Source: Bog-756 sp963704585
GTDB lineage: Bacteria; Actinomycetota; Acidimicrobiia; Acidimicrobiales; RAAP-2
Length of the DNA stretch: 64,000 bases
Direction of reading: 5' to 3'
NCBI GenBank assembly: GCA_963704585.1
Contig: OY969919.1
Coordinates: 2,418,001-2,482,000, forward strand
Both the position numbers and the translations under genes were made by a program. The notes beneath the pieces were generated by a model. The model worked only from the letters and a program-made list of their open reading frames with translations. It did not search any database and was not told the DNA's origin. Positions 9,540 to 17,295 of the stretch are shown one piece after another (within the stretch, counting starts at the first letter, position 1; every line of letters starts with the position of its first letter).

Positions 9540-9600
9540 TCAGGTCAGAGCCTCGCCCGGGTCCGCACTCCTGGCCCGCGCCCGTCCGAATCTGGTCCGT

Positions 9601-10392
9601 CTAGGGGTTGGCCCCGCCCGGACCGAGCGTCCGACCCCGGATCCGCTCCTGTCGGACCAGGTGGAGCAGTTCCTCGTCCGGGTCCTCCTCCGCCTGCAGC
9701 CAGCGGATGAGGTTCCAGAAGACGACCGGCACGAACGCGCAGGCCGAGACGAACCACAACATCCCGGTCGTGAACTGCTGATCGGCCGAGAGGCTGAGCC
9801 CGGAGCCCGCGTGATGGAGATACGCGTGGTACCAGGAGGCGTGTGAAAGGCCGACGACATAGGCAAGGATCCAGATGATCCACATCGAGACGGCCGCGAG
9901 CGCCAACCGGTTCGGGCGTGAGAGCCTCGGGGACAGCGGCGGTGACTCGACCAATTCGAGCCAGAGACCGAGCCCGACGACGAGCAGCGTGACCGCCTCG
10001 ACTGCCATCAGCCACGGTGTGCGGACGAGCGCGTTCACGCCGAGGGACGATCGCCACACGATCGCCCCGCCGAGGTAGAGCGCGGCGAATGCCACGCTCC
10101 GGGTCGCAGAGGCATGGTGCCGTCGACCGTCTGCCAGGCGGTCCATCGGTCCGGGTACCGCCGAAGTGAGCGGGTTTCCGTCGTCGTCGGGCTCGAGGGG
10201 TTCACGGGAGGCGAGCCCGAGGAGTCGCCACGGGGCGCCGACAGCAGCCAGGGCCGGAACGACCACCGCGAAGCACGCAAACTGCAGCGCCTCCACGAAC
10301 TCGTACCGGCGTGCCCAAGTCCCCAAGGGCGGGACGAGCCAGACGATCAGGAGCAGCAGCGCCACCACCGCGAGGACCGACCTGAACGTCAT
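9601..10392 (-). CDS. CtaG-family cytochrome oxidase assembly membrane protein
   Basis: 263 residues from the ATG at 10392. It has six or seven hydrophobic segments and the CtaG (caa3-type) pattern in its second half, with conserved histidines in SHASWYHAYLHHAG and the DQQ motif (SADQQFTTGMLWF). CtaG proteins act in copper insertion at subunit I. It is the last gene of the minus-strand oxidase cluster and is a paralogue of the CtaG at 15171. An earlier start at 10488 is possible but would add a polar leader. Confidence 0.8.
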   Translation of the reverse strand: MTFRSVLAVVALLLLIVWLVPPLGTWARRYEFVEALQFACFAVVVPALAAVGAPWRLLGLASREPLEPDDDGNPLTSAVPGPMDRLADGRRHHASATRSVAFAALYLGGAIVWRSSLGVNALVRTPWLMAVEAVTLLVVGLGLWLELVESPPLSPRLSRPNRLALAAVSMWIIWILAYVVGLSHASWYHAYLHHAGSGLSLSADQQFTTGMLWFVSACAFVPVVFWNLIRWLQAEEDPDEELLHLVRQERIRGRTLGPGGANP

Positions 10393-10445
10393 GTGCGATC
10401 CGGTCGAATGCCGCTCGGGAGCCCGGCCCGCCACCGACGTGGAGA

Positions 10446-10565
10446 TCACTCCCGATGCGTTCGACGTTGGAAGAAGCCCCACAGGCACACCAGGAACAGC
10501 GTGCCGAGGGGTATGGCGACCGTCAGGACTTGGGGCCCGATGAAGGTGTCGTTGGCGAAGCTCAT
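10446..10565 (-). CDS. 39-residue single-span peptide in the oxidase cluster
   Basis: A short gene between ctaE and the second ctaG: ATG at 10565, stop at 10446. The peptide starts MSFANDTFIG, has one hydrophobic span (about residues 11-31) and ends in a basic tail (QRRTHRE). A GTGAGG lies about ten bases upstream of the ATG. Small one-span subunits are common in terminal oxidases, so it is probably a structural or assembly peptide. The hydrophobic span with a positive tail, its own ribosome site and its operon position are the support. Confidence 0.65.
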   Translation of the reverse strand: MSFANDTFIGPQVLTVAIPLGTLFLVCLWGFFQRRTHRE

Positions 10566-10641
10566 AGGTGGAACAGCCTCACTGTTGTTCTTCGGACCAG
10601 ACTCTACTCGCGCGGTCGGGGGAGCTCATCGGTCGATGCCC

Positions 10642-11298
10642 TCAAATCAGGTAGAAGAAGACCCAGAACAGGGCGCTCGCCACCGCCATGAACCCGAAGT
10701 AATAGGTGCAGGACTCGACGTTCGCCCGAAAGAGCTGGGCTGCGGGCGCATTCGACGCGGCCGGTGAGCCTCCCTCGGGAAGGACCTTCCGGAGCCGGAG
10801 GCTCGTCGCCAGGGTGGTCTCGAGCCAGTACGCACCACTCAGCAGCATCATCAGATTCATGACGGCCCAGCCGATGAAGCACGACGCGTAGCCGCTCGAG
10901 CCCGGGAAGAAGGGCAGCTGGGTCAGCTGCCAGACCTGGAGGCCGGCGGCCAGGAGGATCCCGGCGGTGGCGGTCCATCCGCTCACCTCCCAGTCCAGCA
11001 CTGAGCCCGAGCGCAGCCGCCACTGCCCGTAGATGGTGAGCAGCGCTGATGCCAGCACCAAGGCGAAGATCGTCCATCCGATGCCGGTCGGCGCGGTGAT
11101 GCCGTCCGGACGCCAGAGCTTCCCCGAGTTGTTCGACTTCAGGTAGAAGTAGGCGAACGCCAACGAGGCCAGCAGGAAGGCGAACATTCCGATGAGCAGC
11201 CGGCCACCGGTCCAGTAGGCGCCGACCGCTGAGCGGAGCTCGAACTCGCGTTCCTCGGGCGTCTCGGTGTAGGTCGGCTTGCCTGCAGTGTCGGTCAC
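10642..11298 (-). CDS. ctaE: Cytochrome c oxidase subunit III
   Basis: 218 residues with five hydrophobic segments. It begins in the cytoplasm and includes the subunit III pattern AYWTGGRLLIGMFAFLLASLAFAYFYLKS. Subunit III stabilises the catalytic core and may help oxygen and proton access. It lies 13 bases after the ctaD stop and belongs to the same run of minus-strand genes. The five-segment form is as in other bacterial enzymes that lack the first two helices. Confidence 0.85.
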   Translation of the reverse strand: MTDTAGKPTYTETPEEREFELRSAVGAYWTGGRLLIGMFAFLLASLAFAYFYLKSNNSGKLWRPDGITAPTGIGWTIFALVLASALLTIYGQWRLRSGSVLDWEVSGWTATAGILLAAGLQVWQLTQLPFFPGSSGYASCFIGWAVMNLMMLLSGAYWLETTLATSLRLRKVLPEGGSPAASNAPAAQLFRANVESCTYYFGFMAVASALFWVFFYLI

Positions 11299-11311
11299 CG
11301 TCTGCTTCCCC

Positions 11312-13303
11312 TCATCGGGCCGGCGGGCCTGGGTCGTCAGCGGCGGTCGACGAAGGGGAGGCCCCGGCCCCGACCAGCGGTCCGTCTCCGAAGTCGGCCA
11401 CCGCAGGTGCGTCCTCCTCGCTGTAGTGGTACGGATCGCTCAGGACGACCGGGATCCGCTCGAAGTTGTAGTACGGGACCGGGGTCGGCGTCTGCCACTC
11501 GAGCCCCAGTGACTGCCAGGGATTGGCGGGCGACGGCACCGGCTTGATGAAGATCGACCAGACGAAGTTGGCGATGAAGATCAAGAACGACGCTCCCAGG
11601 ATGAACGCGCTGACCGATGCCCAGTCGTTGAGGGCCTGGAGGTTCTGTGCGTACTCGAAGACCCGCCGAGGCTGTCCGAGCAGTCCGATGAGGAACATCG
11701 GGAAGAAGGTCATGTTGAAGAAGATGAACATGAACCAGAAGTGGATCTGGCCCAGCTTCTTGTTCAACGTCTTGCCGGTCATCTTCGGCAGCCAGTAGTA
11801 GAGGCCCGCGAAGAACGCGAAGATCAGGCCACCCATGATCGTGTAGTGGAAGTGCGCGAGCACGAAGAAGCTTCCGTGCACGGTGACGTTGACCGGCACG
11901 TCGGAGAGGAACACGCCGGTGACGCCGCCGATCAGGAAGTTGAAGAACACGGCGAGGCAGAAGAGCATCGGCACCTCGAACCTGATCTTCGCCTTGTACA
12001 GGGTTCCCATGCCCACCAGGAAGATGAACCCGGTCGGAATGGAGATCAGCTCGGTCGTGAGCATGAAGAGCGGCCGCATGTCCGGGTTGATCCCGCTCTG
12101 GAAGAGGTGGTGCTGCCAGACGAAGAAGGACAGGAGTGCGACGCCGATCATGCCAGCGGCCGCCACCTTGTACGCGAACAGGGGTTTTCTGGTGAAGACC
12201 GGGAGGAGCTCGCCGACGATGCCGAACCCGGGCAGCGCCATGATGTACACCTCGGGGTGACCGAAGAACCAGAACAGGTTCTGCCAGAGGAACGAGCTGC
12301 CTCCGTGCTCGGTGACGTAGAAGGCGGTCTGGGCGGTGTGGTCGAGGATGCCGAAGAGCCCCGCGGCGACCAACGTCGGCGTGGCCAGCGTGAGGAGGGC
12401 GCAGGTGGACAGGATCGCCCAGACGAAGATGGGGATGCGGCTCCAGGTCATCCCCGGCGCCCGGTAGTTGACGATGGTCACGGCCAGGTTGAACCCGGCC
12501 GCCATCATGCCCATGCCGATGACGGCGAAACCGACCAGATAGGACATCATCCCTACTCCCGCTTGCGTCTGCAGCGGCGCGTACCCCGTCCAGCCGGTGG
12601 GGAAGCCGCCGTAGAAGAGGGCGGAGAGGATGACGAAGTAGCCGGCGGTGAAGATCCAGAAGCTGAACGCCTCCACCCGGGGGAAGGCGGTGCGCCGGGC
12701 GCCGATCATCAGTGGCACCAGCCAGTTGCCCAGCGGTCCGACGATGACCGAGGTGGCCATCATCATCATCACCGTGCCGTGCTCGCTCACCACCGCGATG
12801 TACGTCCCCGGCCCGAAGACGTGGCTGGTCGGGGTCAGCAGCTCGGTTCGGATGGCCATGGCGAGCAGGCCCCCGGTGAAGAAGAACCCGAGGACGCCGA
12901 TGACGTACTGGAGCCCGACCACCTTGTGATCACAGGTGTACCGGAGGTAACGGGTCCAGCTGGTCGTCTCGTACTCGGGGCGCGGCTCCATCCCTGCCAT
13001 CTTGGCGAGCGGGTAGTTGAGCGCTCCGATCCCGAGCAGCCAGCCGAGGACGCCGAGGAGGAGGCCCCCGGTGACCGCGATGGAGTTGGACCCGCTGTTG
13101 GTGATGTTGGTGTAGCCGCTGGCGACGACGTTCCCGAGCCAGTGCCCGAGCAGGTAACCGAGGACGGCGCCGATGACGGCGGTGCCGAGGTGTTGGCTGA
13201 ACCATCCCGGTCGTGACGGCAGTCCCTGGATCCCCCCGAGCACCGGAGGCGTGGGGTCCGGGTAGACGACCTCGGTCTCGGCTTCGCGTTGCGCGAGTGT
13301 CAT
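11312..13303 (-). CDS. ctaD: Cytochrome c oxidase subunit I with N-terminal extension
   Basis: 663 residues. All heme a, heme a3 and CuB ligands are recognisable: SEHGTVMMMM, GHPEVYIMALPG (the cross-linked His-Tyr and the gate Glu of A1-type oxidases), the HH pair in VWQHHLFQSG, and HFHYTIMGG. The canonical start (TCDHKVVGLQY) appears only at residue 124, so there are about 90 extra N-terminal residues with two additional hydrophobic spans. The C-terminus also has a polar tail. The ATG at 13303 is 13 bases after the ctaC stop. It reduces oxygen to water and pumps protons. Confidence 0.93.
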   Translation of the reverse strand: MTLAQREAETEVVYPDPTPPVLGGIQGLPSRPGWFSQHLGTAVIGAVLGYLLGHWLGNVVASGYTNITNSGSNSIAVTGGLLLGVLGWLLGIGALNYPLAKMAGMEPRPEYETTSWTRYLRYTCDHKVVGLQYVIGVLGFFFTGGLLAMAIRTELLTPTSHVFGPGTYIAVVSEHGTVMMMMATSVIVGPLGNWLVPLMIGARRTAFPRVEAFSFWIFTAGYFVILSALFYGGFPTGWTGYAPLQTQAGVGMMSYLVGFAVIGMGMMAAGFNLAVTIVNYRAPGMTWSRIPIFVWAILSTCALLTLATPTLVAAGLFGILDHTAQTAFYVTEHGGSSFLWQNLFWFFGHPEVYIMALPGFGIVGELLPVFTRKPLFAYKVAAAGMIGVALLSFFVWQHHLFQSGINPDMRPLFMLTTELISIPTGFIFLVGMGTLYKAKIRFEVPMLFCLAVFFNFLIGGVTGVFLSDVPVNVTVHGSFFVLAHFHYTIMGGLIFAFFAGLYYWLPKMTGKTLNKKLGQIHFWFMFIFFNMTFFPMFLIGLLGQPRRVFEYAQNLQALNDWASVSAFILGASFLIFIANFVWSIFIKPVPSPANPWQSLGLEWQTPTPVPYYNFERIPVVLSDPYHYSEEDAPAVADFGDGPLVGAGASPSSTAADDPGPPAR

Positions 13304-13316
13304 GGCGTCGGCTTTC

Positions 13317-14282
13317 TCATGCGGACTTGGCGGGAGTGGCCCCGTAGACCTCGGAGTTGCTGTAGGGATCGACGTTGTCGGGGTAGTAGCCACCGTCGGC
13401 CCCGTTGGCGTCCGGCACGTAGGTCCAGGCGAACGGCGGGAGGAGCTTGGTGTTGGCCGCCGTTGCTCGCTCGGTGGCCCTTGCCCAGGCGTCGAAGGCC
13501 GTCTTGGAGACGACGTTGCCGTAGTTGTACATGGCGCCGTGCCAGAGCCCGCAGAGCTCGTCACACCGCACGGTGAAGCTTCCCGTCTGCCGGGTGTCGG
13601 TGTAGGCCACGTTGTCGAGCTGGGGGTTCGCGTCGGCCTTGATGCTCAGCTGATAGGCCCAAAAATTGTGGATCACATCGAGCGACGTCACGTGGAAGGC
13701 GATCGTCGTGTTGTTCGGGAGCAGGAGCTGTTGGCTCTCGAAGCCACCGTAGGTCGGGTACCGGTAGGTGAACTTCCACTGCTGGGCGATGACCTGCACA
13801 GGAAGGATGGTGGCGGATGTCGGCGTCCAGATCGGATTGGGACCCTCACCGCCGCCGGAGCCGGCGTTGACGATGAGCTCGACCGTCCCGAAGACGAAGA
13901 GGCCGAGCACGATGACGGTGGTGGTCGCGATCCACCCGACCTGCACGCTGAGCCGGGTCCTCGCCTGGGCGCCACCGACCGGATCGGGCAGTCCCTTGCG
14001 CGAGGACCGCCACATGACGAGGGCGTAGCCGAGGTAGACCCAGACACCGAGGATGACCGGGAGGGCGATCATGAAGAGGACGTTGAAGTCGAACTGGTTC
14101 TCGACCGCCGCCGACGTCATATCGCCCGGCGGGATGTGGGGTCCGACCAGGAAGTAGAAGAGCGGATCGAGGATGGCAGCGAGCACCAGCCAGATCGCGA
14201 CCATCCGGACGAAATGGCGAGGCTCCTTGCCGGGCGGCGGCACCACGTCCGGGCTGATCGGCTGTTCGCTGTCGACGGTCAT
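13317..14282 (-). CDS. ctaC: Cytochrome c oxidase subunit II (CuA)
   Basis: 321 residues from the ATG at 14282, which overlaps the stop of the upstream cupredoxin gene (ATGA). Two hydrophobic spans are followed by a cupredoxin domain carrying the CuA site: SLDVIHNFW supplies a histidine, and CDELCGLWHGAM supplies two cysteines, a histidine and a methionine. It takes electrons from cytochrome c and passes them to subunit I. No c-type heme motif is seen in the C-terminal tail, so it is not the caa3 form with a fused cytochrome. Confidence 0.93.
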   Translation of the reverse strand: MTVDSEQPISPDVVPPPGKEPRHFVRMVAIWLVLAAILDPLFYFLVGPHIPPGDMTSAAVENQFDFNVLFMIALPVILGVWVYLGYALVMWRSSRKGLPDPVGGAQARTRLSVQVGWIATTTVIVLGLFVFGTVELIVNAGSGGGEGPNPIWTPTSATILPVQVIAQQWKFTYRYPTYGGFESQQLLLPNNTTIAFHVTSLDVIHNFWAYQLSIKADANPQLDNVAYTDTRQTGSFTVRCDELCGLWHGAMYNYGNVVSKTAFDAWARATERATAANTKLLPPFAWTYVPDANGADGGYYPDNVDPYSNSEVYGATPAKSA

Positions 14283-14962
14283 TGGACGTCGAGGAATCCA
14301 CCCATGTAGCCGACCGTGCTCATCGGTCCACCGTTGCCGTAGAGCCACCCCAACCCGCAGGGGACGAAGCACTGCCAGGGGTACTCACCCGGGCCGGGCG
14401 TGACGAAGGACGCCTTGATGACGTTCCTCACCGAACTCGACGGGGAGCACGGCGCCTGGCTGCAGATGTTGGTGGCATTGGGATCGACTCCGACCAACGG
14501 GACGCTGATCCCGAGGGTCGGAACGGAGAACGTGTGGCCGACGCCGTTGCCCGAGTTCGAGTCGTAGACCGACACCGGTTTGCCGTTGAGGATCTCGACG
14601 TTGCCGATCGTGCCTTGGACCCGCCCCCATTGCTGGTTGCGCAACGGGCTGCCCGAGTCGTACTGCTCGATGGTCAGGTTGATCCGCGTGTGGGCAGGCA
14701 CCCTCCAGTACGTCGAGTGGACCCACTGCCCGCTCGGTGCCTTGACCAGGTAGGAAACCCAGGTCGGATGGTCACCGAAGCCGTTGCCGATCGAGCCGAC
14801 AGTCTGCACGGTCAGATCGACCGGGGCGCCGGCAGGCTGGGCCGAGGTGAAGTCGACCGTCGAGGGCTGGGGTAGCAGGAATCCCACCACGGCCCACACG
14901 ACGAATCCGGCCGCCACGACGAAGATTCCGAGGACGACCGAGACCCTTCCCCCGAATGACAT
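14279..14962 (-). CDS. Cupredoxin-like protein in the oxidase cluster
   Basis: 227 residues from the ATG at 14962, which has a GGGAG ribosome site seven bases upstream. One hydrophobic segment at residues 8-28 anchors an external domain. The end of the protein (GEYPWQCFVPCGLGWLYGNG, then GPMSTVGYMGG) resembles the copper loop of a cupredoxin, with cysteines four apart and a methionine, but the usual histidine after the second cysteine is missing. It overlaps ctaC. It may be a blue-copper or a degenerate CuA-like subunit; no named family is certain. Confidence 0.7.
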   Translation of the reverse strand: MSFGGRVSVVLGIFVVAAGFVVWAVVGFLLPQPSTVDFTSAQPAGAPVDLTVQTVGSIGNGFGDHPTWVSYLVKAPSGQWVHSTYWRVPAHTRINLTIEQYDSGSPLRNQQWGRVQGTIGNVEILNGKPVSVYDSNSGNGVGHTFSVPTLGISVPLVGVDPNATNICSQAPCSPSSSVRNVIKASFVTPGPGEYPWQCFVPCGLGWLYGNGGPMSTVGYMGGFLDVQ

Positions 14963-15170
14963 ACCGCACTCCCAGACGCCGTCGACGGCCACCCATGTCC
15001 ACCCCGCCCCGTCAGACTGCTCGGGATCGGATCTACTAGCCGCCCGTCGTGGCGGTGCCGAATCCTGGTCCCGATTCGACAGTAAGCCGACGCGCCCCCC
15101 AGGTCAAGCAACACTGCGACACGACCGGTTCACGGTGACCTGCCGCATCACCGGCGACCCGTCGGTGCTG

Positions 15171-16091
15171 CTACCTGCGTTCGGCGAGGCTCGCCTGGGA
15201 TCGACCCGACTCGTCGAGAGGGACCACGTCCCCCCGGTTGACCAGCCGTTCGAGCACGTTGGAGAACGACCCCTCCTGGTCGACGGCTCGCTTGACCACC
15301 ACGATCAACGCCGGAATCGCCCAGAAGTCGCCGCAGACCCACAGGATGGCCGCGCCGATCTGCTGGTCGGCGAACGGGTCGAGGGTCACTCCCGGGACGT
15401 GCGCATAGACGAGGTACCAGCTCGCCGAGGAGAAGATACTGAGCGCCATGGCGAGGACGAACATGACGACATTGGTCGAGATGATCGCCCCGGCCTGCCA
15501 GATCGGACTGGTCCGCAGCCGGAAGGGGTGGGACGGGATGATCTGCAGCCAGAACAGCACGCCGGTCACGAAGAAGCTCCCGTGCATGAGCCAGATGTGG
15601 ACCGTTTGGTTGTTCTCGGACAGGTCGAAGAGGGTGGGGAAGTGCCAGACGACCATCACGACGTTGAACGAGACCAGCGCGAACCACGGGTCGGTGATGA
15701 CGCGGCCCACTGCGCGGAGCGCCCGCGACCACGGTCCGAGCATCGCGAACCGCGTCACTGTCCGGCGCGCGCCGACCGGCAGTGCGAAGAGCAACGGGAT
15801 CCAGGGAGCTCCGAGGACGACGAGGATCGGTGCGTAGAAGGCGATCAGCAGGTGCTCGATCATGTGCACGAAGAAGTAGTCACTCGCCCAGAAGTCGATC
15901 GGCGAGACGACGGCCAGCAGCAGGACGGTGAGTCCGCCGTAGAACGAGATCGAGCGCAGGCGGCGCCTGCGGTTCCGGCCCGGTTCGGACCGTCGGCGGA
16001 GCCGAGCGAGCCCGACCTCGTGGGCGATGACGACCGCGGCGACGATCAGGACGAAGGGGTCGAACGACCAGTTGTCGGTGACGTACTGCAC
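15171..16091 (-). CDS. CtaG-family cytochrome oxidase assembly membrane protein
   Basis: 306 residues from the GTG at 16091, preceded by a near-perfect AAGGAGG six bases away. It has eight or nine hydrophobic segments and the caa3-type CtaG pattern: FVHMIEHLLIAFYAPILVVLGAP near the middle, VWHFPTLFDL, HIWLMHGSFF, and the DQQ motif (PFADQQIGAAILW). Predicted to help insert copper at subunit I. It is the more complete of the two CtaG proteins in the cluster. Many alternative starts upstream lack ribosome sites. Confidence 0.87.
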   Translation of the reverse strand: MQYVTDNWSFDPFVLIVAAVVIAHEVGLARLRRRSEPGRNRRRRLRSISFYGGLTVLLLAVVSPIDFWASDYFFVHMIEHLLIAFYAPILVVLGAPWIPLLFALPVGARRTVTRFAMLGPWSRALRAVGRVITDPWFALVSFNVVMVVWHFPTLFDLSENNQTVHIWLMHGSFFVTGVLFWLQIIPSHPFRLRTSPIWQAGAIISTNVVMFVLAMALSIFSSASWYLVYAHVPGVTLDPFADQQIGAAILWVCGDFWAIPALIVVVKRAVDQEGSFSNVLERLVNRGDVVPLDESGRSQASLAERR

Positions 16092-16187
16092 CTCCGCCCT
16101 CCTTCCCCGCGGTCCCCGATCCATCCTCCACCGCTGCAGCTGCCGAGTCGAGACCACGCTCCCGCTCCCGCGACGCGGAGAGGTCCT

Positions 16188-16577
16188 TCAATGCCTCCGC
16201 TCGGTCGTCGGCTTGCTCGCCGCGGCCTCTGCTTCCGCGGCCGCCAATGCCCGCTGGTGTTCCTGCCAGGCCTTGAGCATCCCAACGTGCTCGGGGGCCA
16301 CGATCTTCGGTTCGGACGTGGCACGGTTCGCACGGCCGTTTCCGTGGAGCAGCCTCCACCACATGTAGAGAGCGAACACGGCGAAGCACGGCCACTCGAA
16401 GACGTACGCCCAACTCAGCTCGTTCCCACCGAGCGCACGACGAACCTCGAACCAGAATGCCCCGATGCAGAGGCCCAACACCAGGGCGAGCGTGACGTGC
16501 AGTCTGGCACTCTCGGCAGTTGTCAGCCGCTCACCCCGTCCGGACCGGTCCGGTTGAAGGTGCTCGGGCGAGCCCAT
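16188..16577 (-). CDS. Small two-span membrane protein, unknown
   Basis: 129 residues with two hydrophobic spans (TLALVLGLCIGAFWFEVRR and WAYVFEWPCFAVFALYMWWR) and a charged, Ala/Glu-rich C-terminal helix. It is the first gene of the minus-strand oxidase cluster. Small proteins of this kind are often found with actinobacterial oxidases, but no family is recognised. Confidence 0.65.
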   Translation of the reverse strand: MGSPEHLQPDRSGRGERLTTAESARLHVTLALVLGLCIGAFWFEVRRALGGNELSWAYVFEWPCFAVFALYMWWRLLHGNGRANRATSEPKIVAPEHVGMLKAWQEHQRALAAAEAEAAASKPTTERRH

Positions 16578-16643
16578 AGTGCTCAGCGTACCGGTCGACC
16601 GTCCCGATTTCCGGTGGGACGGCTGAGGCTCCCACCGAGGTGC

Positions 16644-16961
16644 ATGAGCCTTCTCGCCGTGATCATCGCGGCGATCGCGGTCGTCTTCGCGACCGTTCCC
16701 GTCATCGCGGCGACGAGCGGCCGGTCACGCGCGAGAGCGCTCGCGAGCCGCAACCGCCGCCCGGGTCACCTCCTCGTCGGCCGTCGCCTCCGCGGAATGG
16801 CCTGGAGGGTGGGCCGTGCGAGTCTCGATCTCGCCACCTTGGGATTAAAAGAGCGAGCCGGTACGTGTCAGCGATTACCGAATCTTGCCGAGGCTGTCTT
16901 CCACCTGCACAACCCGTCTCGCGTTCGATTGCATTTCGCGTGTGTACGTCGAGGTTTGTAG
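16644..16961 (+). CDS. Small one-span protein whose 3' end now reads into the element
   Basis: From the ATG at 16644 (GAGG five bases upstream) the frame encodes a hydrophobic N-terminus (MSLLAVIIAAIAVVFATVPV) and a basic tail. It crosses the left attachment repeat at 16808-16851 and continues to a stop at 16961 inside the element. If the two ends are joined as they would be without the element, the same frame would stop after about nine further codons, inside the antisense of the tRNA. The present C-terminus is therefore a product of integration. Coding status is moderately supported. Confidence 0.45.
   Translation: MSLLAVIIAAIAVVFATVPVIAATSGRSRARALASRNRRPGHLLVGRRLRGMAWRVGRASLDLATLGLKERAGTCQRLPNLAEAVFHLHNPSRVRLHFACVRRGL
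16808..16851. repeat. Left attachment site: 44-bp copy of the tRNA-Lys 3' half
   Basis: These 44 bases are identical to 40658-40701, which cover the tRNA-Lys gene from the anticodon loop to its 3' end plus two bases. The identity stops abruptly on both sides. The repeat is the displaced chromosomal 3' half of the tRNA, left behind when the element integrated and brought its own copy. Confidence 0.93.
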
Positions 16962-16977
16962 TCACGGTGTAGTCATG
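16958..16977 (+). repeat. Left arm-type integrase-binding repeat (candidate)
   Basis: GTAGTCACGGTGTAGTCATG. Two GTAGTCA boxes 11 bases apart, matching 18 of 20 positions at 40592-40611 in the same orientation. It lies 107 bases inside the left att copy. Paired short repeats in both arms near the core are typical binding sites for tyrosine integrases of this class. Confidence 0.7.
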
Positions 16978-17033
16978 ACCAGCGGCCTGGCGAGGGACAG
17001 CTAGACGAACTGTCTGAGGGAATCTTCATTGCG

Positions 17034-17174
17034 GTGAACATTGTGCTTCTCGCGTGGCTGACGCGCGATTCAGACAGAAGCACTGTCGCCATCTTCGATC
17101 CGGTGGAAGATCGCGGCACTGTGGCGATGGCCGACCCTGCCGCCGCGATGATCGGGCTGCGCGCCGCGAAGTGA
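17034..17174 (+). CDS. Possible 46-residue open frame at the left end of the element
   Basis: A GTG-initiated frame (VNIVLLAWLTRDSDRS...) ending at TGA 17172-17174. The ribosome site is weak (GAGGG about 14 bases upstream). It resembles no known protein. The rest of the 16978-17295 stretch shows no clear gene or hairpin; it probably contains the promoter of the Rhs gene. Confidence 0.2.
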   Translation: MNIVLLAWLTRDSDRSTVAIFDPVEDRGTVAMADPAAAMIGLRAAK

Positions 17175-17295
17175 TCACGCGCGGCGCGCGTCGATCCTCA
17201 TTTTGTTCTTGCATCGCGCCCCGCGGAACTTCAAGATGCAGACAGAGGTCGTCTCGTTCACGGCGGACGGAAGACTGAATCCGGAGGAGAACTCT

